Position numbers and translations under genes: made by a program. Source: Anastatus disparis (Eukaryota > Arthropoda > Insecta > Hymenoptera > Eupelmidae). Taken from it: a stretch of DNA of 64,000 bases. The notes below the pieces were generated by a model. The model saw nothing but the letters and a program-made list of their open reading frames with translations. It was not told the DNA's origin and ran no database searches. Position 1 is the stretch's first letter; each line of letters opens with the position of its first letter. Positions 1-9,289 of the stretch are shown here, piece after piece. Location: NCBI GenBank assembly GCA_017163975.1, contig JAFFSR010000279.1, positions 1,241,001-1,305,000 of the forward strand. Direction: 5' to 3'.

Positions 1-1825
1 AACTGCAGGAGTATATTATGACACACAAAATACTTGACTCTTTGCAGACTGGCTTCAGGAAGCATCATTCTACGCAGACTGCCATACTTAAACTTACAGA
101 CGACATAAGATCAGGTCTTGACAAGAAACTTGCCACGATACTACTCCTATTTGACTTTAGTAAGGCATTCGACACGATTTCCCCTTCCGAATTGCTTGCG
201 AGGCTTAGATTGATGGGGTTTTCTAGGGCTGCACTCGAGTGGATCAACTCCTATTTATTAGGTAGGAAACAAATGGTTTCTACACATTTAAAAGAGGATT
301 CGGATTGGCTAACAACCAATCTAGGAGTTCCACAGGGTTCAGTGCTGGGGCCTCTGTTGTTCTGCCTTTACATTAATAACATACGTGACACGCTCGACCC
401 CTGTTGTGTCGAGCACATATTATATGCTGATGACCTCCAAATCTATACTCAGGTCCCTTATGAACATCTGAATGAAGGTATTCGTATTATGCAGAGGGCA
501 GTCAGGGCGTTGTCGGGATGGGCTGTCGATGCTTCTCTCTCATTAAATGCAAGCGAAACTAAGGCTATCGTTTTTGGCAGTAGTCGTTTTATTAATGACT
601 TTTATGCTGGTGAGCCAAGAACGATTGAGCTTGAGGGAGGTGTCGGCATATCTTTCTCTGATACCGTTACGAGCCTTGGTGTTGTGCTTGACGCTAAGTT
701 GTCTTGGGATCCGCATATTAATATGGTGACTAAAAAATTTAATAGGATAATGTATAGTTTACGGTTCTTTCATCGGTACACCACTGAGGCCCTGCGTAAA
801 CAACTCGTAGCCGCCTTGCTATTTCCGCACCTGGACTACTGCTTAGTAGTTCTGCTTGATGCTTCGCAGGGGTTGAGAAGACAATTACAAAGACTACAAA
901 ATTCATGTGTGAGATATGTATTAGGCGTAGGATTCGGCGGTCATATCTCTCCTCATAGAGCTGCGCTTGGTTGGCTGCGTACTGATTCAAGGAGACAGTA
1001 GTTTATGGCTGTACTTATGTACAAAATCGTGCGCATGAATACTTCCGAGTTTCTACTGAGTCTCTTCACTAGATATGTACCTAGGGTAGCCACTAGGGGA
1101 GAGATCAAGAACTTCGCGGTGCCCTTCATGCGTACTGAGACTGAAAGAAATTCCTTACAAGTTCAAGGTGCGCATTTTTGGAACTCCCTGCCTGCTTATA
1201 TAAAAAATCTTCCATCGCTCGGCAGGTTTAAGTCGGCTTTGAGGACGTACTTACTCGACCTCGAGTGAAATTAATTTTAAGTATTTTAATTTTTGTGTTA
1301 ATTTATTTTGTTTTGTCCTATATATAGATTTAAATGTATTTATTAGCGTGAATGATGGATGAGTGTATGCGGAAAGTATGAGTGGTTCTGTTTTTATTAG
1401 AAGTCATGACATCTTCGGTATTGTTTTTAAATGTAATTATTATTTTATTTTTTAATTATTTACTATTATTTTGTTATTGTATTGTTCAATTTTATTTTTA
1501 TAGTATTGTCCAATTTTATTTTTATTGATGTCATGACAGTGATTCCTCTTTTAAATTATGTATTTTAATCAATGACTGATAGATATTTAAGACTGTTTTT
1601 TTTTGTAATTTATGTTTTCTGCGTGTATTTAGAATAGTCTGTAATATCACTTTTACATGGTGACTTACTGATACAGTATTATATATTAATTTTAATAATT
1701 GACTGTAATATCTTATCTTATTATGTGCAATACTTTTTATAGAATTATTACTTACTATTTCATGTATTACACGCCTTTTTGTACTCTTATTACAAAATAA
1801 ATAAATATCTATATCTATATCTATA
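1..1825 (+). mobile_element. Non-LTR retrotransposon 1, 3' portion (CR1/Jockey-like)
   Basis: The window opens inside the reverse transcriptase ORF of a non-LTR element, and the 5' part (ORF1, endonuclease, N-terminal RT) lies outside. The RT resembles that of the complete element at 2283-7019: both have a QTGF..HSTQTA block and the FDFSKAFDT core. They are diverged enough to be different families of one clade. The 3' UTR is very AT-rich and ends in a short ATATCT-type repeat near 1800-1825, a typical non-LTR tail. No target duplication can be tested because the 5' end is missing. Confidence 0.85.
18..1268 (+). pseudogene. Reverse transcriptase C-terminal half, one in-frame stop
   Basis: This is the RT core and C-terminal domain of a non-LTR ORF2 protein, which reverse-transcribes element RNA on nicked target DNA. 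Visible motifs are FDFSKAFDTI (first catalytic Asp), GVPQGSVLGPLL, and YADDL with the catalytic Asp pair near 427-435. The C-terminal region ends in the usual 'WNSLP ... FKSALRTYL' type tail. The frame is open from 18 to a TAG at 999-1001 and continues in the same frame to TGA at 1266-1268, so one nonsense codon breaks it. The ATG at 18 is an internal methionine, not the true start. Confidence 0.85.
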
Positions 1826-2108
1826 ACAGTCAAGTGCACTAAATAAAACCTTAAACAAATATTTGTTTACCTAATTAGAAATTCAGTGCTGCACTCAATC
1901 ATGGTACGAGACAATTGCATATTATTCAATATACATTAGCCTATGAAACAACGTTATTTTAGTTATTGCACCGGACGATTCAATAAAAAAACACCAAAAA
2001 ATAAGATATCTAAATAAATATGCATGCACCAAAACACCATTGATTGAGTCATTTTTATCAGTAAATAGCCATGTTAGTGCATTTGACTGCATTTGCTAAT
2101 GCGCAAGT
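1269..2108. other. 3' UTR of non-LTR 1 and AT-rich flank
   Basis: Positions 1269-1825 are the AT-rich 3' UTR and tail of the element above. Positions 1826-2108 show no coding potential or repeat structure that I can recognise. This stretch ends at the AAGT (2105-2108) that forms the left copy of the Gypsy-1 target-site duplication. Confidence 0.6.
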
Positions 2109-2282
2109 TGTAACGAGGATAGTAAATTATTTGTATGCTATGATATAGCTCTATCCTCGTTATCAGTCGCACGGCTCAACGTATGCTTGATATGCAAATG
2201 TAAGAGTGAGACGGAGAGAGTCTGTCTCAGCGACTCGGATATACTACTGTAGAGAGAGGCGCGCGCAGGGCATGCCGGATAG
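2109..2282 (+). repeat. Gypsy-1 5' LTR, left fragment
   Basis: This matches the first roughly 165 bases of the 3' LTR (from 16077), starting TGTAACGAGGATAG. It breaks off where the nested non-LTR element begins. The sequence GGATAG at its right edge (2277-2282) recurs at 7020-7025 on the far side of the insertion and is the probable target duplication, although the GATA-rich tail blurs the border. Confidence 0.93.
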
Positions 2283-2471
2283 ATAGATAGATAATTAGAT
2301 AGATAATTAATTTATTTATGTACAGTATGTTGTACAACAAAATAAAGTTTACAAAAGATTAAACAATAGAATAAAAATAAAAAATAAAATACAAATAAAA
2401 ATAGTAATAATAAACTACAAAAATAAAAAATACAAACAAAATAAAAATCAAAACAAAAAGCAAAGAAAATT

Positions 2472-5366
2472 TTAAGCTGGGAGCAGAGGTCCAAACTCTT
2501 GGGAGAGGAAGTGCGCATGAGAGGTCAACTTGAAAGATGAGAGTGAAGATGAAGTCCTAAGCGACGATGGAAGTTCATTCCATAGTCGCGAGGATGAAAC
2601 AGTGAATGAGCGTTGACGGTATTCGGTGGAAGAATGAGGAATGGTCAATGGCCTCACATCCCCCCTCAGAGCCCTAACAGGCCGGTTCCACTGATATCTA
2701 GAAAATAGATATGAAGGTGAGCATGATAAAAACATTTTGAAAAGAAAAGTAGAGGCAAAGTAGTTCCTTCTACCTGCAGTAGATAACCAACCCAGAGAGA
2801 GCCTATAAGGAGAGATGTGCTCACGCCTACCTACACCATAGATGTAACGAATACCAGCGTTGATAATCCTCTGAAGCCTAAGGTCGAGTTCAGTGAAAAG
2901 GTCAGTAAACACAAGACAACAATAGTCAAGAATCGGAAACAGCAGTGTACGAATAAGGTGCTTACGTAGAGCAAAAGTAGTGCTCCGTCTAAAGAAATTG
3001 AGTCGATAGAGGAGAGAGAACGACCTGTTACACACATGTGTGATATGCTCCTTCCAGTTCAGCTTGCTGTCAAGATACACACCCAGATTACGAACAGATG
3101 ACTCAAAACCGATTGTCTCACCATTGATGCTGATACCAGTAGACGGCATGGAGGTTAGAATATTGATATAATAATAAGAGCCAATTATGATAGCCTTTGT
3201 CTTGTTGATATTCAACTTAAGATGATTGCTGGATGCCCAATCTGCGACCAATGACGCATGTTCACTCATTAGTGAAGTATAATGATCAAGCTCAGCAATC
3301 GGAAAGTGCACATACAGCTGCAAATCATCAGCATATAAGAGGTGCTGAACATTCTGATGAAAGGCAGAAGAGATGTCATTGATATAGATAGAGAACAGCA
3401 GAGGACCCAGAACTGAGCCCTGAGGAACACCAGTGTTAAGACAGACAAAATCTGATGACCTACCAACAGTATCAATGACAGCTTGACGACGATCAGAGAG
3501 ATAAGAGCCGATCCACCTGATAACGGTGTGCGAAATATCGAGCGAATGTAGTTTCCGAAGTAAGGTGACATGGCACACCGTATCGAATGCCTTGCTGAAG
3601 TCGAATAACAGGAGCATCGTAACGTACCGTCTGTCCATATTAAGTCTAATGTCCTCTGTCAATTTAAGTAGAGCAGTCTGAGTGCTGTGGCCAGCTCTAA
3701 AACCAGTCTGATAAGCGTCCAGCAACCGTCTAGTTGTCAAGTAATTATACAACTGATCATAAACGAGGTGCTCAAGAACCTTGGACATAAAAGACAACAA
3801 AGAGATGGGTCGTATATCACCCATAGTGCGCGGGGAAGAGACCTTGTTGATCGTAGTGACCAGCGAAGTCTTCCAACAAGAAGGAATAACGCACTCTCGC
3901 AGCGAATCATTATAAATGCGACAGAGCTGAGGGCCAATGACAGAAAAAGCAGATTTTATGATAGATTGGGGGATAGCGTCAAATCCTCTAGCCTGAGAGT
4001 CAGAACGTCTAATAGCCATACCAACCTCATCCAAAGTAACAGCATTGAAATTGAACAAGGGCATGAAAGGTTCATCTACAGATAAAGACTGTAAGTAAGC
4101 AGAAATAGAAGGTACCAAAGGATCAAACGCGACCCCACCAAAGTATTTATTGAGTTCATCAATAGAAAAAGTATGACCGGATCTATCACCACCAGAGCAT
4201 ATACCAAGGTTCCTGAGCTCCTTCCAGATCAGTCGAGAGTCAGTGATACCAGATAGTCTGTCATGATAGTAGAGCAGTTTAGCTGATTCAATGCGCTCAT
4301 GAGCCTGATCACGAGCAACCCTGTAGCAAAGTAAATCAGCATGTAGTCTTGAGCGTTTATAGCGTCTGTACAGCCGATCCCTCTCTCGTATCAGATGATG
4401 ATGTTCAGCAGTAAACCACGGTCGACGACGGCCCCCCTGACGGACCCTCCTGAGAGGCACAAATAGTGCAACTGCCTCATTCAGATGGTGATAGAGACAT
4501 TCAAGGCGATCTGACAGGGAGGAATCACCGACACACACGGAACAATTCAGTGAACGAAAGTAATCAAGGAGAACAGCATCATCAACGGAACTGTAATCAC
4601 GAAAGCTAAAGTCATTGAGCAAAGGCTTAGAGAGAGATGACTGAACAGTAGCCGCAATGAAGTCATGTCCGTCGATGAATGGAACATCAGTCTTCCAGTA
4701 GTCAAGCAGCAAGTCATCCGCATCAACAAGGCACAGGTCAAGCCATGTATCAGAAGTAGAGGTGTGGTGAGTTGGTCCATATGGCACAGAAAAGAGAGCA
4801 TTTTCAGCAATCAAACTCCTGAGAAACACAGTACATAAATTAGTGTTAAAGTCACCCAGAATAACCTTAGTACTGTAATTATGAATAAAAGAAGTTAAGT
4901 CGGGAATAAAATCTGTGTTTAACAGAAACGAAGCATGTGGGGGCCTATAGACGACACCAACAAAAACAGGTGAGGCCAAGTCATAAGAATTGACTTCACA
5001 GAATAAATATTCTGGCAAACCAGGCTTACCACACCATCCTCCCTTGGAGGAACATAAGCGCTCTGAAGAAAGAGAGTTATGAATAAATAAGGCAACGCCA
5101 CCACCCCTAGTATTGCGGTCCTGCCTATGAAGAGCATAGTCATCCAAAGCAATCAAAGAGTCACCAACAATCTGGCCCAATTTGGTTTCGGTCACAGCTA
5201 TCACGTGGAAGTAAGGGCGAGAAGCCAGAAAGAGCCTAATCATCCCAATGTGTGCTCTAATGGAGTTAGCATTGAAATGACAAACCCTTAGACCATCCTT
5301 AGCAGTATAGTGGTGATTATTGGCAGATGAGGCGATGTTGTTAGCAGAGAGTAGAGTGTTAGGCAC
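2472..5366 (-). CDS. Non-LTR ORF2: AP endonuclease plus reverse transcriptase
   Basis: The protein of about 964 residues nicks target DNA and primes reverse transcription there. The N-terminal 220 residues are an APE-type endonuclease, with CHFNANS, VTETKL, GDFN and GHD blocks in order. The RT lies around residues 480-750, with FDFSKAFDT, GVPQGSVLGPLL and YADD, followed by a conserved C-terminal domain. No internal stop is present. The listed start codon is GTG. The first in-frame ATG is about 40 residues further, already inside the endonuclease fold. The frame is open upstream through the end of ORF1, so translation probably starts by reinitiation or in the ORF1 overlap. Confidence 0.93.
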   Translation of the reverse strand: MPNTLLSANNIASSANNHHYTAKDGLRVCHFNANSIRAHIGMIRLFLASRPYFHVIAVTETKLGQIVGDSLIALDDYALHRQDRNTRGGGVALFIHNSLSSERLCSSKGGWCGKPGLPEYLFCEVNSYDLASPVFVGVVYRPPHASFLLNTDFIPDLTSFIHNYSTKVILGDFNTNLCTVFLRSLIAENALFSVPYGPTHHTSTSDTWLDLCLVDADDLLLDYWKTDVPFIDGHDFIAATVQSSLSKPLLNDFSFRDYSSVDDAVLLDYFRSLNCSVCVGDSSLSDRLECLYHHLNEAVALFVPLRRVRQGGRRRPWFTAEHHHLIRERDRLYRRYKRSRLHADLLCYRVARDQAHERIESAKLLYYHDRLSGITDSRLIWKELRNLGICSGGDRSGHTFSIDELNKYFGGVAFDPLVPSISAYLQSLSVDEPFMPLFNFNAVTLDEVGMAIRRSDSQARGFDAIPQSIIKSAFSVIGPQLCRIYNDSLRECVIPSCWKTSLVTTINKVSSPRTMGDIRPISLLSFMSKVLEHLVYDQLYNYLTTRRLLDAYQTGFRAGHSTQTALLKLTEDIRLNMDRRYVTMLLLFDFSKAFDTVCHVTLLRKLHSLDISHTVIRWIGSYLSDRRQAVIDTVGRSSDFVCLNTGVPQGSVLGPLLFSIYINDISSAFHQNVQHLLYADDLQLYVHFPIAELDHYTSLMSEHASLVADWASSNHLKLNINKTKAIIIGSYYYINILTSMPSTGISINGETIGFESSVRNLGVYLDSKLNWKEHITHVCNRSFSLLYRLNFFRRSTTFALRKHLIRTLLFPILDYCCLVFTDLFTELDLRLQRIINAGIRYIYGVGRREHISPYRLSLGWLSTAGRRNYFASTFLFKMFLSCSPSYLFSRYQWNRPVRALRGDVRPLTIPHSSTEYRQRSFTVSSSRLWNELPSSLRTSSSLSSFKLTSHAHFLSQEFGPLLPA

Positions 5367-5404
5367 GATTGGAAAAGAGATTGGACTTACCTCAGCATCA
5401 CAAG

Positions 5405-6688
5405 CTAAGACGTTGTCAGACTGCCGGTAGGAGCCTGAGAAATCTTCGCTAAAAAAGCATTCAGATCCGCATCAGTGGTAATGCGGATAGGAACACCACT
5501 CTTCTTCTTGCGGACAAACAGCTTACCATCCCTCACAAAAGTAATGAAATCAGAATGCTCATCCTTGGACTTGATTAGCGCCCGGAGTTTCAATTGGTAC
5601 AGAGCCGAGGGCAGAAACTCATTTATATTGATGAATCCAGAGGTAAGAGTATCGACGAGTTTAACCCCATGGAGAAGGTGCTCCTTGATTTTAGTAGTGT
5701 GTAGATTACCCATCCTGATTTTAGCAGCGATGATAGACCTGGCGAGCGAAGGTGACTTTAAGGAGACCAAGAGAGGAACCTTAGACGTTAAGACACGTTG
5801 GTGTTCAGATACAATCTCCACAGAAGCATCATCAACAGCAGCATCAGTTGTGACCCTGGATCGCCGAAGCGGATGGACAGAAGTGATATCTGTTAGAGAG
5901 AGACCAGGATCCAGAGTGGCCAGTACAGCGAAAGCTCCAGACTTGAGGTCTTTGAGTTCTTCGGGCACCAGCCCCCCGAGTAACAGATCAGAAGCACGCT
6001 CAAGGCGTGATTGCTGCGCCGACAATGCCTCGCATCGCTGCAAAAGAGACCTATTCAAGGTCTCCAACTCTTGAAGCCTACCAGACACAGGCTCAAGGAC
6101 AGATGAATTGGGTGTCACCACAGGTGCGCTCTCTAGCCTCTTCAAAAGGTCATGATGATGGACAGAGACTCGACCAACTCTAGCTTCACAGGCAGCGAAG
6201 CGCTCCTCAATAGAGGAAGACAGTGTATCTACACGATCCTCAAGTGCAACAAGCCTGGTATCAAAAGCAGAAAACTTTTCGCCGATAGCAGTAATCTTCT
6301 CATCCATGGCATCCAGCTTGCTCACCTTCACCTCCAGGACATCAAGTTTATCAAGTTTCTCCATCTTAGAAAGAATTAACGCCAAAGTGTCAGGAGCAGC
6401 AGGAGCAGGTGACTGAGCAGCAGGAGTAGGTAACTTAGCAGCAGAAGAGGGAGTGGAAGGTGAAAAAGAAAGTCCACAAACAGAGCTTACAGAACTGGAG
6501 CGAGCGCGCGAGCAATCCAGATTAGAAGCAGCAATACAACCTTTACACACCTTCACAGTTTGGTCAAGGTGACGGACATGATTGAGCTTATCACATGTAC
6601 TGTGGAAGGAATTTTTACATCGCGCACAGACTTGAGGTTTGGATGTGTGAGTGAAAGCCTTGCTACAAAGAAAGCACTGATTAGGCAT
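5405..6688 (-). CDS. Non-LTR ORF1: PHD-finger, coiled-coil RNA-binding protein
   Basis: The 427-residue protein starts at an ATG. The first 51 residues form a PHD-like zinc finger: Cys5, Cys8, Cys21, Cys24, His29, Cys32, Cys48, Cys51 (Cys4-His-Cys3 order). A Ser/Pro/Ala-rich linker follows, then a long heptad-repeat coiled coil (about 105-235). The basic C-terminal domain includes a FININEFLPSALY block and a KLFVRKKKSG stretch. In CR1-like clades ORF1 proteins of this build bind element RNA and form particles. The frame is intact. ORF2 begins 38 bases downstream in another frame. Confidence 0.88.
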   Translation of the reverse strand: MPNQCFLCSKAFTHTSKPQVCARCKNSFHSTCDKLNHVRHLDQTVKVCKGCIAASNLDCSRARSSSVSSVCGLSFSPSTPSSAAKLPTPAAQSPAPAAPDTLALILSKMEKLDKLDVLEVKVSKLDAMDEKITAIGEKFSAFDTRLVALEDRVDTLSSSIEERFAACEARVGRVSVHHHDLLKRLESAPVVTPNSSVLEPVSGRLQELETLNRSLLQRCEALSAQQSRLERASDLLLGGLVPEELKDLKSGAFAVLATLDPGLSLTDITSVHPLRRSRVTTDAAVDDASVEIVSEHQRVLTSKVPLLVSLKSPSLARSIIAAKIRMGNLHTTKIKEHLLHGVKLVDTLTSGFININEFLPSALYQLKLRALIKSKDEHSDFITFVRDGKLFVRKKKSGVPIRITTDADLNAFLAKISQAPTGSLTTS

Positions 6689-7019
6689 TATGAACTGTGG
6701 TGCAGAAGCAAGTGGAGAACAACCTTTACTTCAGTAGAGCAATTACAAGAGAAAGTATTAAGAGTAGAGTAAAGAGAAAAGAGTAAAGTGGAAACCAACC
6801 TTAATATCGGATTTCACTAAGAACAAGCGTTAGTATAAGCAGCAGAGAAGTGAAAAAGCAGTGGAGAAAAACCTTAATACTGGATTACACAGTAATATAA
6901 ATGTAGATAAAATAGAGAGATAAAAATGTATGTAGTATAGTACGTTGAGCAAGCAAGAGAAGGCGGCTAATGTACTAAACAGAGAGCAATATAACAGCTG
7001 ACGACGCTTAGATATATTA
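6689..7019 (-). other. 5' UTR / internal promoter region of non-LTR 2
   Basis: This is the untranslated leader between the element's 5' border and the ORF1 ATG, purine-rich on the plus strand. Non-LTR elements carry their promoter here. No specific motif can be assigned by eye. Confidence 0.6.
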
Positions 7020-7977
7020 GGATAGGATTAGGCAAGAGAGAGAAGCGAACGGGCGGTGTAGAAAAGCAGAAAGGTTTTAGCAGCCATCTTATACATTGTG
7101 TGAGCTCGTGCGTCGTGTGAATTTTGTCAGTTTGTATAAAAGAATCAGCATTTTGTACAAAGTTTTTTTTATCCGTGGCTTGTGCAAGAATCAAGTGAGT
7201 TTGCCTGAGTCTTGCAGAGAAATCTAGGCATCCTAGTAAGGAAAGCTGCGAGAACTTGAGCTGCACCGCATTTCTTCAGTGCCGCTTTCATCGATTGATC
7301 AATTCGTCCCTGTTGGAGAGGATCATCGAGATTATTGCGTATTCTCTGACTGATATAAAAACGTAAGTCTGCAGACAATCGTATGACGTATTATTAGTGA
7401 ATGCGTATAGACGATATACGTAAAATATCGAGACCGTCGCGTGCGTTGCGTTAGATAGAATATGATAGACTAAATCAACTTTTGTTTTTTTTTTGTATTA
7501 AACTTATTAAATTTTGCTACTATTAAAGTTTGTGATAATTTCATTTCAGTGTATTAAATTTGTTTATTGTTTTGAATAAATTGAAGTCAAATTGAAATTA
7601 TTTTGGAGTACCATATAACGTTATTTCTCACTGTTTAAAATCGTGTGTTGTCTATATATATTGAACGTTATACACTTGCTTTCTTTTCATCTACGATATT
7701 TAAGAGAATCTCAAGGTACACGCCGTGGGTTTCGTCGTACCAGACGTCCGGGAGGTAGAACTTCTAAGCGAGGTTCTGCAATAGAATTAAATATTGCCTA
7801 ACTGATTTTCGTTGTATGAAAAAGACATTCATATTCGATCAGTGGTAGTGTACGAGGCTGATCATCTATAAATTGAAAATCGGTTATTTAACGGTAAGTG
7901 CGTATGTACTTGAAGTAAGAACATACGAGACCCACAAATATATTTGATTTGTTTATTTAAATATATTCCCCGTTACA
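7020..7977 (+). repeat. Gypsy-1 5' LTR, right fragment
   Basis: It resumes the LTR at the point where the left fragment stops and ends in TTCCCCGTTACA. It aligns with 16240-17161. A 41-base stretch near 7758-7798 is missing from the 3' LTR. By eye the two LTRs differ at roughly 30 sites over 1.08 kb, mostly transitions. Confidence 0.93.
7888..7901 (+). promoter_or_regulatory. Candidate 5' splice donor in Gypsy-1 LTR
   Basis: ACG|GTAAGTG has the GTAAGT donor consensus, with the intron starting at 7894. It lies upstream of the primer binding site, near the 3' end of the 5' LTR. It could pair with the acceptors before gag (9263) and before ORF3 (15262). The motif is retained in the 3' LTR. It is predicted from sequence only. 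Confidence 0.5.
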
Positions 7978-7990
7978 TGGCGCCCAACGA
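7978..7990 (+). promoter_or_regulatory. Primer binding site (tRNA-Lys-like)
   Basis: TGGCGCCCAACG directly follows the LTR end. It matches the 3' end of a Lys-type tRNA, as in Drosophila gypsy. The match weakens after about 12 bases. Confidence 0.75.
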
Positions 7991-9138
7991 ATCAACTCAC
8001 CAAAGTTGATAAAAGCAGTGTATTACGTTATAATATCGCGTGCACAGTACATAGCACCAGTATATGGGCTCACGTAAATAAAAAGTTTATTGTGATTTTT
8101 TTTTATGGTGCGTATGATTACGTGGCGCGCAGCGTGATAAAATAAAAGATGCGATAGAGAAATATAGGTGGCTCTCGGGTGGCGTGCATTATAAAATGGC
8201 GTCCACTGAATAATCGAGAGCAGCTCATGCTAATCTTATTGCAAAGGCCTTGAGGGGCGCTGGTCGTAATAAGACACTTAGAGCATTAAGCTAAATCAAG
8301 TGGCAATAGTCATTGCGCGGTAGGTTATTAAAGCGTGTTTTTTTAGTTTCTGAGATTAGGAAGAGAAATTCATGCAATAATTTTTTTATTATTTTGGGAA
8401 ATTTTTTTGCGGTTTTCTTTAGGAAAAAAAAAAAATTATTAAGATAGTTTTTAAAGATAAAAATTTTCTTAATTGTATGGAAGAGCGACGGTCTTGTAGA
8501 TTGTAAGTAAGTTCGACAAGATAAGAAAAATAAAAGGAAACTCTTGTCGAACATAGTGCGCGCTTGTGAGCTACGTTAAAGTAGGTTGCTCACAGGTTAT
8601 AAAATAAAGATAGTATTCATCCGCGAGCAACAAAGAGTTGTAGAAGACTAAGTTTGAAATTTTTTTTTCTTTTTCAAATTGTGGTTTTACCCTTGGTGTC
8701 AAGTTTTTTTTTCTAGTTGTTTTTTTTTATTGATAAAAAAAAAAATTATTTTTGGTAGAAATTTCGAATCTATTTTTTTTTTCTTGGTTTAATTAAAATT
8801 GTTTAAATTGAGAATTAGATTTGATAGTGAAAATTTTTTTCTTGTATTTTTGCAGAACTGAGGTTGCAGTTTTTGCAATAGCTGACTGGTTGAAGGTTTT
8901 ATTTTTTTTTAGCCAGTCAGCAAGTAGAATTATTGACACCAAGAGGAAATCGAAGAGTTTTTCTCGCTTTTAAGGGTAATTTGATTGTTTTTTTTTTATT
9001 ATTACTATCAAAAATAGTTTTATTCGTATTAAAGGGAGAAAGTTGGCTCAATATATTTATATTGAGCTAAATAAGAATAATCTCTTAGTCGCTCGCGTAG
9101 AGAGGTTCTTGCGTGTGCTATAGTAGTTAGGTACACTA

Positions 9139-9141
<3 letters not shown>

Positions 9142-9175
<34 letters not shown>
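9142..9175. repeat. (TA)n microsatellite
   Basis: Pure TA dinucleotide tract in the Gypsy-1 leader, about 34 bp. Confidence 0.95.
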
Positions 9176-9178
<3 letters not shown>

Positions 9179-9249
9179 ACACACATATATTTAGAATTTT
9201 TATTTGCGGCTGTTTAAGCAATTAATATTTTCTGAATAGCACACGCAAG

Positions 9250-9264
9250 TACTTTTATTTCAGG
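9250..9264 (+). promoter_or_regulatory. Candidate 3' splice acceptor before gag
   Basis: TACTTTTATTTCAG|G is a pyrimidine-rich acceptor ending at 9263, 26 bases before the gag ATG at 9290. See the donor at 7894. Confidence 0.45.
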
Positions 9265-9289
9265 TAATAGATTTGCTGCTAGAGTGAAG

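Larger units (their letters stand above)
2283..7019 (-). mobile_element. Full-length non-LTR retrotransposon 2 (CR1/Jockey-like) nested in LTR
   Basis: On the minus strand it runs from a 5' UTR (about 6689-7019) through ORF1 (PHD finger and coiled coil) and ORF2 (endonuclease and RT) to a short AT-rich 3' UTR. It ends in a TATC-type microsatellite tail (about 2283-2320). Removing it rejoins the two halves of the Gypsy-1 5' LTR, which proves both borders to within a few bases. Both ORFs are open throughout, so this may be a recent and possibly competent copy. Confidence 0.93.
7991..9289 (+). other. Long U-rich untranslated leader of Gypsy-1
   Basis: About 1.3 kb lies between the primer site and gag. 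It contains many runs of 7-10 T and a (TA)n block at 9142-9175, and no credible ORF. It probably carries the packaging signal. It is largely bounded by the candidate splice donor (7894) and acceptor (9263), so the gag mRNA may be spliced while genomic RNA stays unspliced. Confidence 0.6.

Noticed and set aside
3687..4085. Plus-strand ORF of 132 residues
   Set aside because: Antisense shadow of the non-LTR ORF2.
5475..6074. Plus-strand ORF of 199 residues
   Set aside because: Antisense shadow of non-LTR ORF1.
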